Positions 6,642-14,278 of a DNA stretch of 25,295 bases are shown piece after piece (the stretch's first letter is position 1; each line of letters opens with the position of its first letter). The notes beneath the pieces are model-generated. The model worked only from the letters and a program-made list of their open reading frames with translations, had not been told where the DNA came from and searched no databases. The stretch is from an uncultured Collinsella sp. (GTDB lineage Bacteria; Actinomycetota; Coriobacteriia; Coriobacteriales; Coriobacteriaceae): contig CALEBN010000070.1 in NCBI GenBank assembly GCA_937943045.1, positions 1 to 25,295 on the forward strand, given 5' to 3'. Made by a program: the position numbers and the translations under genes.

Positions 6642-6786
6642 TATATCCGTTGTATTTGGCGTATTTCTTTAATAAGGCAAGAGGTTCTTCCTCTCCTTCG
6701 GATAAGCCGATGATGTTTCCTTGATCATCCAGTATGAATACGGACGGAATATGCTCAAGTTCATATTGGTCATACACGGTCTTATC
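6616..6786 (-). pseudogene. C-terminal remnant of a thioredoxin-fold protein
   Basis: On the minus strand an open stretch reads TVYDQYELEHIPSVFILDDQ, then GNIIGLSEGEEEPLALLKKY and ends with TAA at 6616-6618. This is the second half of a thioredoxin/TlpA-like fold: HIPSVFIL carries the conserved cis-proline, followed by the 'D(D/K)xGxIxG' strand pair and the C-terminal helix. The CxxC half is missing because a stop codon (TAA, 6787-6789) and unrelated sequence begin just upstream. It lies directly before the secreted cysteine-containing gene on the same strand, so an intact version may have served disulfide formation in that product (inference). Confidence 0.6.
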
Positions 6787-6798
6787 TTAATTTTTGCT

Positions 6799-7290
6799 GA
6801 TGGCTCAGGCAAGGCGGGGCTTACGTTCGAGGCGACCAACAATGCCCTGGCCCTACAGAGAATAAACGCCACGAACACGCACGCCGGCGGCTGGGAGAAG
6901 TCCGAACTCCGCGGCCGCCTCAATACCGGCGACCTCTGGTCGCTTTTGCCTTGCGAACTCCAGTCCAAGGTGAAGTCCGTCACGAAGATGACCGACAACC
7001 TGGGCGGCGGCAAGGCAGGCACCCCCTCGGCCACGACTGACAAGGTCTTCCTGCTCTCGATGACTGAAGTCTACGGTGACCTCCAGTCTGACGGCGCCCA
7101 GTACGAGTACTACAAATCCAAGGGCGTGACAACGTCGAACTATTCCAGTGCTTCGTCGAGCAGCTATCACTGGACTCGCTCCGTGCATCCGAGCAACTCC
7201 GCGTCCTTCCGCTGTGTCCACAGCAACGGCAGCTATGACTACTACAGCGCGACGAACATCTACTGCGTGTTCCCCGCCTTCTGCTTTTAG
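6799..7290 (+). pseudogene. C-terminal remnant of a DUF6273 surface/exported protein
   Basis: The frame reads GKAGLTFEATNNALALQRIN, AGGWEKSELRGRLNTGDLWS, LPCELQSKVKSVTKMT, DKVFLLSMTEVYG, YEYYKSKGVTTSNYSS, HWTRSVHPSNSASFRCV and ends YCVFPAFCF. This pattern, with the near-invariant terminal PAFCF, is the DUF6273 domain common at the C-terminus of large exported proteins in Coriobacteriia and Firmicutes. The N-terminal part is absent: homology starts abruptly at about 6799, a few bases from the broken end of the thioredoxin-like remnant on the opposite strand. The stop codon and terminator are intact. A start codon exists upstream at 6721 but its residues look unrelated. Confidence 0.7.
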
Positions 7291-7302
7291 CCTCATCTGC
7301 AA

Positions 7303-7345
7303 CCAATGAAAAGCCCGTGCGATTCTGCGCGGGCTTTTCATTTGG
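7303..7345. terminator. Strong intrinsic terminator after the DUF6273 remnant
   Basis: Near-perfect arms (aatgaaaagcccgtgc / gcgcgggcttttcattt) flank a six-base loop (gattct). The A- and T-rich outer parts make it workable in both directions. It lies 12 bp after the stop codon at 7290. Confidence 0.9.
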
Positions 7346-7762
7346 CAACCAAACGAACGATTCTCGTCTTGAGGCATAGTTATCGGTTTGAGTAGAAATG
7401 GGGTCACACAGCGGCTCTCAGAGCGCTTGCCGCACTCCCCCGCCATTACTCCTGCGGCGTCCTCGTATGGAGCCCATCCTGCTTGGCGTTTCGTTGCAAC
7501 AGCCCACTTGTCCACCGATCAAGTGAACTACTGGAATAAATACAGCGACACGCTTGTTCGTTACAGTCTCTATATCTACGTAAATCGCCGCGATAAATAC
7601 AGCCTGTATTCGGCCGTATACCAGCTACGCGTATGTAGAGTCATATCGCGTTAATAAATCGGCTCAAGCGCGTGCAAAACGCGCAAGTAGCCGTAAAAGG
7701 CGATTATCGCGCAGGTAGATTTTTGGCACCCTGTTGCTTAATCGAAATTAAGCAATTGCTTA
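7346..7762. other. Intergenic region with no recognised gene
   Basis: No credible coding frame is seen. There is a small hairpin (gcgcgt gcaaa acgcgc) near 7670. At 7734-7763 three overlapping copies of TTGCTTAA in alternating orientation create two mutually exclusive palindromes: ttgcttaat-cgaa-attaagcaa and ttaagcaattgcttaa. They lie just past the terminator of the minus-strand block and may form a regulatory site, for which no regulator is known. Confidence 0.45.
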
Positions 7763-7795
7763 AAACAAAAAAGGTCAGGCACTAAGTGCCTGACC
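7763..7795 (-). terminator. Intrinsic terminator of the tRNA-Pro / coaBC transcription unit
   Basis: The 23-base hairpin with perfect 11-bp arms (ggtcaggcact / agtgcctgacc) is followed, on the minus strand, by TTTTTTGTTTT (7772 downwards). It begins 11 bp after the tRNA 3' end and closes the long minus-strand block. Confidence 0.92.
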
Positions 7796-7805
7796 TGCAA
7801 ACTTC

Positions 7806-7882
<77 letters not shown>

Positions 7883-7962
7883 AAGCTTTTGTTTGTTGCT
7901 CTGCTCTCGCTCGCAACAGGGAGTATATTAACCCGAAACTTTGTCCTTGTGCAAGAACTTTT

Positions 7963-9180
7963 TTACAAATTTTGAAGCAAGTCCAAAATTGTATCTGCGA
8001 GCTGGGGTTTTGTTAGCACGGGAAGTTCTTGCGTACCCGCTGTGCTCACGATCCAAGCCTTGTTGGTATCGGTTCCAAAGCCCGAATCGGTGCGCGAGAC
8101 ATCGTTGGCGATAATGGCATCGCAACCCTTGCGGGCCAATTTGCGCTCGGCGTACTCGACAACGTTCTCGGTCTCGGCCGCAAAGCCGATCACGCACCGT
8201 TCTCCCTTTTGGCGCGAGAGCTCGGCCAAGATATCGACCGTCTCGACCAGTTCGATGCGATCCAGGCGCTCGTTGGCCTTTTTGAGCTTATGATCGGCAG
8301 GGGCTGCGGGGGTGTAGTCGGCGACGGCAGCCGCGCAAATGGCCGCATCGGCCGTCTGAAAGGCGCCCAGAGCCGCCTGCAGCATCTCTGCTGCGGTCTG
8401 CACGCGCACGCACTCCACGCCGCGGCCCACGTCGAGCGATGTCGGTCCCAGCACAAGCGTGACCGCAGCGCCGCGGCGAGCAGCCTCCCCTGCCAGGGCG
8501 ATGCCCATCTTGCCCGACGACCGGTTGCCAATGAAGCGCACAGGGTCAATCGGCTCGTGCGTGGGGCCGGCGGTAATCACGACGCGCTTGCCCGCCAGGT
8601 CTTGCGGGACGGGGTTGAGCACCTCGCATACGGCCTCGACGATGTCCTCGGGCTCGCTCATGCGTCCCGTGTCCACGTCGCCGCAGGCAAGGTAGCCGCT
8701 GCCGGGTCCTACCATATGGACGCCACGGTCACGCAGCATGGCCATGTTGGCCTGTGTCGCCGGCGCCTTCCACATGCCGTTGTTCATAGCGGGTGCGATC
8801 ACGATGGGTCGCGGCGTGGCAAGCAGCGTGGTGGAGATGAGGTCATCGGCGATACCGTTTGCCATCTTGGCGATGATATTGGCCGTCGCGGGCGCCACGA
8901 CCACCAGATCGGGCTCCTGCGCTAGCGAAATGTGGTGGATGGGGTCGGAGGGGTCGTCGAACAGGCCCACGGCAACGGGCTCGTTGGTGAGCGCACGGAA
9001 GGTAAGTGGTCCCACAAACTCTGTGGCATGCTCGCTCATAACGACCTTGACGCGCGCGCCGCGCTTTTGCAGCAGGCGCACGATATTGCACGACTTATAG
9101 GCGGCGATCCCGCCGGTAATGCCCAGCAGGATCGTTTTTCCCTCAAGTTGCATTGAATTGTTGGATGCCGCCGTCATCAT
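7963..9180 (-). CDS. coaBC: Bifunctional phosphopantothenoylcysteine decarboxylase / synthetase
   Basis: A 405-aa protein of normal length that makes 4'-phosphopantetheine for CoA synthesis. CoaB joins cysteine to 4'-phosphopantothenate using CTP, then CoaC decarboxylates the product with FMN. The CoaC half carries GITGGIAAYK (about residues 20-29), the catalytic histidine in PIHHISL (about 92), the substrate motif PAMNNGMW (130-137) and the active cysteine in YLACGD (166). The CoaB half carries KRVVITAGPTHEPID, NRSSGKMG (219-226) and AAVADY. Two ATGs (9180, 9177) stand immediately after the upstream stop codon; the ribosome site AAGGAAG lies inside the preceding gene, so translation is coupled. 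Confidence 0.97.
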   Translation of the reverse strand: MMTAASNNSMQLEGKTILLGITGGIAAYKSCNIVRLLQKRGARVKVVMSEHATEFVGPLTFRALTNEPVAVGLFDDPSDPIHHISLAQEPDLVVVAPATANIIAKMANGIADDLISTTLLATPRPIVIAPAMNNGMWKAPATQANMAMLRDRGVHMVGPGSGYLACGDVDTGRMSEPEDIVEAVCEVLNPVPQDLAGKRVVITAGPTHEPIDPVRFIGNRSSGKMGIALAGEAARRGAAVTLVLGPTSLDVGRGVECVRVQTAAEMLQAALGAFQTADAAICAAAVADYTPAAPADHKLKKANERLDRIELVETVDILAELSRQKGERCVIGFAAETENVVEYAERKLARKGCDAIIANDVSRTDSGFGTDTNKAWIVSTAGTQELPVLTKPQLADTILDLLQNL

Positions 9181-9900
9181 TTAGGCTTCCTTGCTGGGAA
9201 GCACCAGCAGGCGGTGGCAATACGGGCAGTGCGCAATCTCGCTACCGTCGTGGTTGAGGTCGCTCATAGACGATGCCTGCAGCGCGGTGTGGCAGATGGT
9301 GGGAATGTTGCCCTTGATGGTCTCGACGGCCAGGCCGCGGAACTGCTTGAGCAGACGCTCGTAATCGGTGAGCACGTCAGTCGGCAGCGTGGCAGCTAGC
9401 GCAGTGCGCTCCTTGGTGGCGGCATCAATCTGTGCCTGGAGGTCGGCGGCCTTGGCGCGGGCAGCCTTGGTATCGGCCTTCACGCCCTCCTCGAACTTGG
9501 CGATGATGGCCTGCGCGCGTGCCTCGCGGTCGAGTGCCTCCTTGTGGGCGATGACGACATCCTTGCGGGTGTGCTCAATCTTGTCCAGGCGCTTGGCCAG
9601 GGTGGAGAGCTCGTTCTCCAGGTCCTGAACCTCGCGGTAGTCAGAGCCATCAACGTGGCGCTTCTTGGCGGCCTCGATGGCGTTATTGGTCTGGATCTCG
9701 GTGGTGTTGAGATCGTCGAGCTCAATATCTAGGTCCTTGCGCTGGGCGTAGAGCTTGGTCATCTCGGCCTTGAGCTTAACGTAGGTCTTGCGCTTGGAAG
9801 CGAGCTCCTTGAGCTCCGGCATATTGGCAAGTTCGCTCTTGTTGCGGGCGAGCTCCAAATCGATCTGTTGCAGCTTTAGTAGCGTAGCGCCGGCGCTCAT
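9181..9900 (-). CDS. Coiled-coil protein with a C-terminal (degenerate) zinc ribbon
   Basis: A 239-aa protein starting at ATG 9900 (GGAGAG upstream; ATGA overlap with the NIF3 gene). Residues 5-170 form a long charged coiled coil (LQQIDLELARNKSEL onward). The C-terminus has the CT398/zf-RING_7 type ribbon layout, but only the second knuckle is intact (HCPYCHR); the first reads PTICHTAL, with one cysteine instead of CxxC. Family members often sit beside NIF3-like genes, as here, and their function is poorly known; nucleic-acid binding has been proposed. An upstream ATG at 9936 would overlap NIF3 and adds residues atypical for the family. Confidence 0.85.
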   Translation of the reverse strand: MSAGATLLKLQQIDLELARNKSELANMPELKELASKRKTYVKLKAEMTKLYAQRKDLDIELDDLNTTEIQTNNAIEAAKKRHVDGSDYREVQDLENELSTLAKRLDKIEHTRKDVVIAHKEALDREARAQAIIAKFEEGVKADTKAARAKAADLQAQIDAATKERTALAATLPTDVLTDYERLLKQFRGLAVETIKGNIPTICHTALQASSMSDLNHDGSEIAHCPYCHRLLVLPSKEA

Positions 9901-10706
9901 AAGTTCTCTCCTTTTGTCACAGTCCACCATTGGCAAGGGTTCAGTATTTTAATCGCATGACGGGGGTCGACCCCGGCGTCAACTGCAGAGTTCATCAATA
10001 TATCAACGAACGGCTCCTCGGAGCGGTCGTGGCCGAGCAAGATCACCGGCAGCCCGCGCAAGGCAAGGTCTTGCGCCACGTGGTAGCCCGCCTCGCCCGT
10101 CACGATGACATCCGCACAGGCGGCGATGGCAAGCTCTCCGAAGTCGCCCAGGGAGCCGCCCAAAATGGCAACGGTGCGGCACGGGCGCTCAGCATCGCCC
10201 CACACGCGCGGGTCGCTTCCGAAGGCCGTGGCAGCGCGGTTGGCAAGGTCGCGCAGGCTGCAGGGGTCGTGGAGGGTCGCGAGTGCGCCCAGACCGGTGA
10301 GCTCAGGCTCGTCCACATGCTCCAGCGAGCTCATGGGCTCAGCGCCCAGCAACTCACTCAGGCGAACGCGTGCCTCGTGCGAGCGGTCCAGGTTGGTGTG
10401 AAGCGAGATGATGCTCACGCCGCAACGGGCTGCCTCATACAGTGCAGCGCTGCACTGGGGACGCGACGCATCCGCCGGACAAAACGCCTCGGGCGCCTTG
10501 ATATAGATGGGATGATGCGTCAGCAGCACGTTGGCGCCAGCCTCGAGAGCGCGGTGCACGTTGGCCTCGGTCGCGTCGAGTGCACAGGCAACGCCGGTGA
10601 TCTTTGCAGCGGAGTCTCCCACAGAAAGCCCAACATGATCCCAGCCCTCGGCGTCCGCCTTGGGGTAGCGCGCCAGCAGCGCACGTTCAAGCTCGGAGAC
10701 GATCAT
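9897..10706 (-). CDS. NIF3-like metal-binding protein (YqfO/YbgI family)
   Basis: A 269-aa protein of the GTP cyclohydrolase I type 2/NIF3 family. Family features are WDHVGLSVGD near residue 22, LLTHHPIY near 60 (dimetal histidines), HTNLD near 102, and GHDRSEEPF near 232 with the last metal ligands. The fold binds two metal ions and forms ring hexamers; the cellular reaction remains uncertain, and the old GTP cyclohydrolase name is not well supported. The start ATG overlaps the TGA of the cysteine desulfurase gene (ATGA), and its own TGA overlaps the next ATG, so the three genes are translationally coupled. Confidence 0.92.
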   Translation of the reverse strand: MIVSELERALLARYPKADAEGWDHVGLSVGDSAAKITGVACALDATEANVHRALEAGANVLLTHHPIYIKAPEAFCPADASRPQCSAALYEAARCGVSIISLHTNLDRSHEARVRLSELLGAEPMSSLEHVDEPELTGLGALATLHDPCSLRDLANRAATAFGSDPRVWGDAERPCRTVAILGGSLGDFGELAIAACADVIVTGEAGYHVAQDLALRGLPVILLGHDRSEEPFVDILMNSAVDAGVDPRHAIKILNPCQWWTVTKGENL

Positions 10707-11881
10707 GCGGCGCCTACGATCGAGAGGAGCGTCTGGGCAAAATCGTCCAGATCGCCCGGATTCACGCGGTCATCGAAGGAGATGCGCAGTGCGCCCAGCG
10801 CCTGCTCGCGACCGATGCCCATCGCGCTCAAAACGTGGCTGGGGTCCATGCTGCCGCTCGAGCATGCCGAGCCTGCCGACACCTCAAAGCCGGCGGCGTC
10901 GAGCTTGATGATGAGCTCCTCGGAGTCCATGCCGTCAATGTAGATCGATACCATGCCGGGCAAACGGTCGGCCTGCGTGTAGTCACCCATGGTGGCGTGA
11001 ATGCGCGGATGGGCCGTAAGCGTGGCGTAGAGCTTGTCGGAAAGGGCTTGTAGCTTCTCGCGCTCCTCGGCCACATGGGGCGTCAGCGTGCAGGCGGCAG
11101 CGGCAAAGGCGAGCTGCGTGCGCAGGTCCTGAGTACCGGCGCGACGGCCGGCTTCCTGTCCACCGCCAAAGATGCGGGGGCGCAGCGGCGTGCGGTTCTT
11201 AAGGTAGAGCGCGCCGGATGCCACAGGGCCGCCGATCTTATGCGCGGCAACGGTCATAGCATCGACGCCCAGCTCGGTGACATCGAGCGGAATATGCAAG
11301 TAGCCCTGGATGGCATCGGTGTGGAACAGGGCGCCTGCGGTGTGCGCAGCCGCGGCAAGCTCTCGGATGGGCTGTACCACGCCGGTCTCGTTGTTGGCTG
11401 CCATGATGCTCACGAGCGCGACGTCGTCGCCGAGCAGCTCGATGAGCGCGGTAGGCTCAATATAACCCGCACGGCAGGGCTGCACCAGATCGACGGTAAA
11501 GCCGGCGGCGCGCAGCAGCGGCAGGTTGTCCAGAATCGAATCGTGCTCGATGGCAGATACGATCACGCGGTTGCGCTTGCGGTCGTGCTGACGGGCGCCC
11601 TCGGCAAGGCCGAGGAGCGCCAGCTGGTTGGCCTCGGTGCCGCCGTTGGTCAGGACGATCTCGGACGGGCGGACGCGAGCGCCAAAACTGCGGGCGATCT
11701 CGCGACGGGCAACTTCCAGGCGTGCGGCGGCCTTGCGGCCAAGCGAGTGCAGTGAGTTGGGGTTGACGCCCGCAAGCTCGCTGTCGTCGTACTCTCGCTG
11801 CGCAAGGAGCGCCTCGGCGCGCATGGGCGTCGAGGCGGCATAGTCAAGATTCACGGGTATGCGGTTTTGACCTGCGGTCAT
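10703..11881 (-). CDS. Cysteine desulfurase (NifS/IscS family)
   Basis: A 392-aa PLP enzyme that takes sulfur from cysteine as a protein persulfide for Fe-S clusters, thiolated tRNA or cofactors. Visible features are LDYAASTPM at the N-terminus, TNGGTEANQLAL (79-90), the PLP-stacking histidine in IEHDSIL (113), AANNETG (161-167), HTDAIQ, the Schiff-base lysine in AAHKIGG (K215), and the sulfur-carrying cysteine in SAGSACSSG (C340). The position of this cysteine loop fits group I (IscS/NifS-like). No scaffold protein gene is adjacent, so the acceptor is unknown. The gene is placed 6 bp after rpe. Confidence 0.95.
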   Translation of the reverse strand: MTAGQNRIPVNLDYAASTPMRAEALLAQREYDDSELAGVNPNSLHSLGRKAAARLEVARREIARSFGARVRPSEIVLTNGGTEANQLALLGLAEGARQHDRKRNRVIVSAIEHDSILDNLPLLRAAGFTVDLVQPCRAGYIEPTALIELLGDDVALVSIMAANNETGVVQPIRELAAAAHTAGALFHTDAIQGYLHIPLDVTELGVDAMTVAAHKIGGPVASGALYLKNRTPLRPRIFGGGQEAGRRAGTQDLRTQLAFAAAACTLTPHVAEEREKLQALSDKLYATLTAHPRIHATMGDYTQADRLPGMVSIYIDGMDSEELIIKLDAAGFEVSAGSACSSGSMDPSHVLSAMGIGREQALGALRISFDDRVNPGDLDDFAQTLLSIVGAA

Positions 11882-11887
11882 AAGGGT

Positions 11888-12559
11888 TTATGCCTCCTGT
11901 GCAGCCTCGTTGCCCAGCTTCTGCAGCAGCGCAACTTCAGCGGCGGGATCTTCGGACTTAAATACGGCGGAGCCGGCCACGAGCACGTTGGCACCGGCCT
12001 TGACAACCTCGGCAATGTTTTTGGAAGAAATGCCGCCGTCGACCTCGATCATGGGCGACACGCCGTGGCGCTCGCACATGGCCTTGAGTTCGTGGAGTTT
12101 GGCGATGGTGCCCGGGATAAAGCTCTGGCCGCCAAAGCCGGGGTTCACGCTCATCAGCAGCACCATGTCGACAACGTCGATGATGCTCTCGAGCACGCAG
12201 ACGGGCGTTGCGGGGTTGAGCACCACGCCGGCCTTGACGCCGCGCTGCTGCAGGTGCGTGAGCGTGCGGTGCAGGTGCGTGGAGGCCTCGTAGTGCACGG
12301 TGATCATATCGGCACCGGCGTCGGCATACCAATCGACCGTCTCATCAGGGTTCGACACCATGAGGTGCGCGTCGACCGGAACATCGGTGGAACGCTTGAC
12401 GGCCTTGAGGATGTCAACGCCAAAGGTGAGGTTGCCGGTAAAGTGGCCGTCCATCACGTCAAAATGAACAAAGTCGGCACCAGCGATTTTGTCGAGGTCG
12501 CCCTTGAGGTTGGCCATATCGGCCGAAAGAATCGAAGGAGCGATTTTAATGGAACCCAT
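11888..12559 (-). CDS. rpe: Ribulose-phosphate 3-epimerase
   Basis: A 223-aa TIM-barrel enzyme that interconverts ribulose 5-phosphate and xylulose 5-phosphate in the pentose phosphate pathway. Diagnostic segments are KIAPSILSAD (5-14), VHFDVMDGHF (metal ligands, 31-40), DAHLMV, LLMSVNPGFGGQSF (134-147) and IEVDGGIS (171-178, second catalytic aspartate). Length is normal. AAAGG stands 8 bases before ATG 12559. It lies between gpsA (18 bp gap) and the cysteine desulfurase gene. Confidence 0.97.
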   Translation of the reverse strand: MGSIKIAPSILSADMANLKGDLDKIAGADFVHFDVMDGHFTGNLTFGVDILKAVKRSTDVPVDAHLMVSNPDETVDWYADAGADMITVHYEASTHLHRTLTHLQQRGVKAGVVLNPATPVCVLESIIDVVDMVLLMSVNPGFGGQSFIPGTIAKLHELKAMCERHGVSPMIEVDGGISSKNIAEVVKAGANVLVAGSAVFKSEDPAAEVALLQKLGNEAAQEA

Positions 12560-12577
12560 GGTAGAAGCCTTTCTGCG

Positions 12578-13585
12578 CTAGTCGGTGAGTCCGTAGAACT
12601 CTTGGGAGGGGACGCGGTCGGTAAGGATCTCGAGCGCCCTATCCAAAGTAACACCGTTGTAGAGCGTTTGCTCTACGGCAAAGGTGAGCGGAATGTCTAC
12701 GCCCAGTGAACGGGCGAGCTCGCTGACGCTGCGGGCCGCGACGGCGCCCTCGACCACCATATGCGTGCGCGTCTGATACTCATCGAGCGAGACGCCGTGG
12801 GCAAATTCGTAGCCAAAGGTGCGGTTGCGCGAATGCTCCGAGGTGCAGGTGGCGATGAGGTCGCCCATGCCGGCGAGTCCCATGCACGTTATGGCCTGCC
12901 CGCCACGGGCGTGTACCAGTCGGCTAATCTCGGCCAGGCCGCGCGTCATGATAAGGGCGAGCGTGTTGTCGCCCGCGCCGGTGCCGGCGGAGATGCCGCA
13001 CACGATGGCGATGACGTTTTTCATGGCGCCGCAAACCTCGACGCCGGTCATGTCCTGCGACAGGTAGATGCGGAAGGCCGTGGACAGGAGTAATTCCTTA
13101 AAGGTCTCCCCTACCTGCGCATCTTCGCTGGCGATGACGGCGGCAGAAAGTCCGCCGCGGCAGATCTCCTCGGCATGGTTGGGGCCCGAGAGTGCCGCCA
13201 CGCGCGCATCGTTGCCGATCTCGCTGGCAATGACCTCGCTCATGAGCAGGCCGGACTCGGGCTCAATACCCTTGGTGAGGCAGAGCACCGGGGTGTCGGC
13301 GGCGATACAGGGTGCCGCCTGATGGCATACGCTGCGTAGGTGCGTGGAGGGCACGGCAAAGATAATGACGTCGGCGCCGTTGAGCGCCTGCGCCAGGTCC
13401 GTCGTGGCGACGACGTTGCCGGGCAGCTCATATCCCACCAGATACCGGGGGTTACGGTGCTCGCCATTGATGCCGGCGGCCGTCTGCTCGCTATGGGCCC
13501 ACATGGTCACGCGCTCGGCTCGCGCGGCGGCAAGACCGGCGACGGCGGTTCCCCAAGAGCCGGAGCCAATCAGCGCAACATTCAT
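12578..13585 (-). CDS. gpsA: Glycerol-3-phosphate dehydrogenase [NAD(P)+]
   Basis: A 335-aa cytosolic enzyme that reduces dihydroxyacetone phosphate to sn-glycerol 3-phosphate, the backbone for phospholipids. Visible features are the nucleotide-binding loop IGSGSWGTAVA (6-16), TKGIEPESG near 103, AALSGPNHAEEI near 134, the catalytic lysine in GAMKNVIAIVCG near 185, and the substrate-binding SEHSRNRTFG near 247. It sits directly downstream of plsY, which consumes its product. The start ATG at 13585 has GGAGAG upstream. Confidence 0.97.
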   Translation of the reverse strand: MNVALIGSGSWGTAVAGLAAARAERVTMWAHSEQTAAGINGEHRNPRYLVGYELPGNVVATTDLAQALNGADVIIFAVPSTHLRSVCHQAAPCIAADTPVLCLTKGIEPESGLLMSEVIASEIGNDARVAALSGPNHAEEICRGGLSAAVIASEDAQVGETFKELLLSTAFRIYLSQDMTGVEVCGAMKNVIAIVCGISAGTGAGDNTLALIMTRGLAEISRLVHARGGQAITCMGLAGMGDLIATCTSEHSRNRTFGYEFAHGVSLDEYQTRTHMVVEGAVAARSVSELARSLGVDIPLTFAVEQTLYNGVTLDRALEILTDRVPSQEFYGLTD

Positions 13586-13594
13586 GACTCTCTC

Positions 13595-14278
13595 CTACTT
13601 ATCGTCGGGCTCGGTGACGCGCTTGGTAAACGAGAGCTTGGACTCCTTACCGGCCATGAGCTTTTTGATGTTCGCGCGATGGGCCCACACCACAGTGATG
13701 CCGATCAGCGCCATGCAAAACTTGAGACCCAGGCTGCCGTACGGAAAGACCGCGCAGACGGCGATGGGAAGACCGATGGCCGCGGCAAGCGAGCCCACCG
13801 ACACAAACTTGGTGATGGCGACGGCCACGATAAACATGCCCAGCAGCGAAAGCCCAATGGGCCAGTACCAGGCGAGGATGACGCCCAAGCCCACGGCGAT
13901 ACCCTTGCCACCATGGAAATTGAGGTAGGGCGAGAAGATGTGGCCCCACACGGCTGCCAGGCAAATGACGCCGAGCATCCAATCGCCGGGGGCTCCAGGC
14001 GCCATGATGCTCACAGGGAAGCCATAGCCCACGCCCGCGATAAGCGGACGGGCGATAAGAACGCAGATAGCGCCCTTAAGACAGTCGAGCAGCAGCGTGA
14101 GTGCGGCCACCTTGGGGCCAGCCACTCGCAGGGCGTTGGTGGTGCCGATGTTGCCAGAGCCCGCCTTGCGAATATCGGTGTGGTTGAACACGCGGCCCAG
14201 GATTAAGCCAAACGGAATCGCTCCGATAAAGAACGAGACCACGGCGCAGATGGCGGTCAGCAGAATCGGATTATGCAT
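13595..14278 (-). CDS. plsY: Acyl-phosphate:glycerol-3-phosphate acyltransferase
   Basis: A 227-aa membrane enzyme that acylates glycerol 3-phosphate at position 1 using acyl-phosphate. It has several membrane segments and the three PlsY motifs: GSGNIGTTNALRVAG (about 41-55), FHGGKGIAVGLGV (about 119-131) and KFVSVGSLAAA (about 162-172). It is slightly longer than many PlsY proteins (about 200 aa), mostly at the C-terminus. ATG 14278 overlaps the TAA of der by 8 bp. The neighbours gpsA and plsC provide the preceding and next steps, so phosphatidate synthesis is grouped here, although the acyl-phosphate-forming plsX is not in the window. Confidence 0.96.
   Translation of the reverse strand: MHNPILLTAICAVVSFFIGAIPFGLILGRVFNHTDIRKAGSGNIGTTNALRVAGPKVAALTLLLDCLKGAICVLIARPLIAGVGYGFPVSIMAPGAPGDWMLGVICLAAVWGHIFSPYLNFHGGKGIAVGLGVILAWYWPIGLSLLGMFIVAVAITKFVSVGSLAAAIGLPIAVCAVFPYGSLGLKFCMALIGITVVWAHRANIKKLMAGKESKLSFTKRVTEPDDK

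Noticed and set aside
7388..7654. Plus-strand 88-aa open frame between the terminators
   Set aside because: It has no ribosome site, no domain, and a composition like random sequence.
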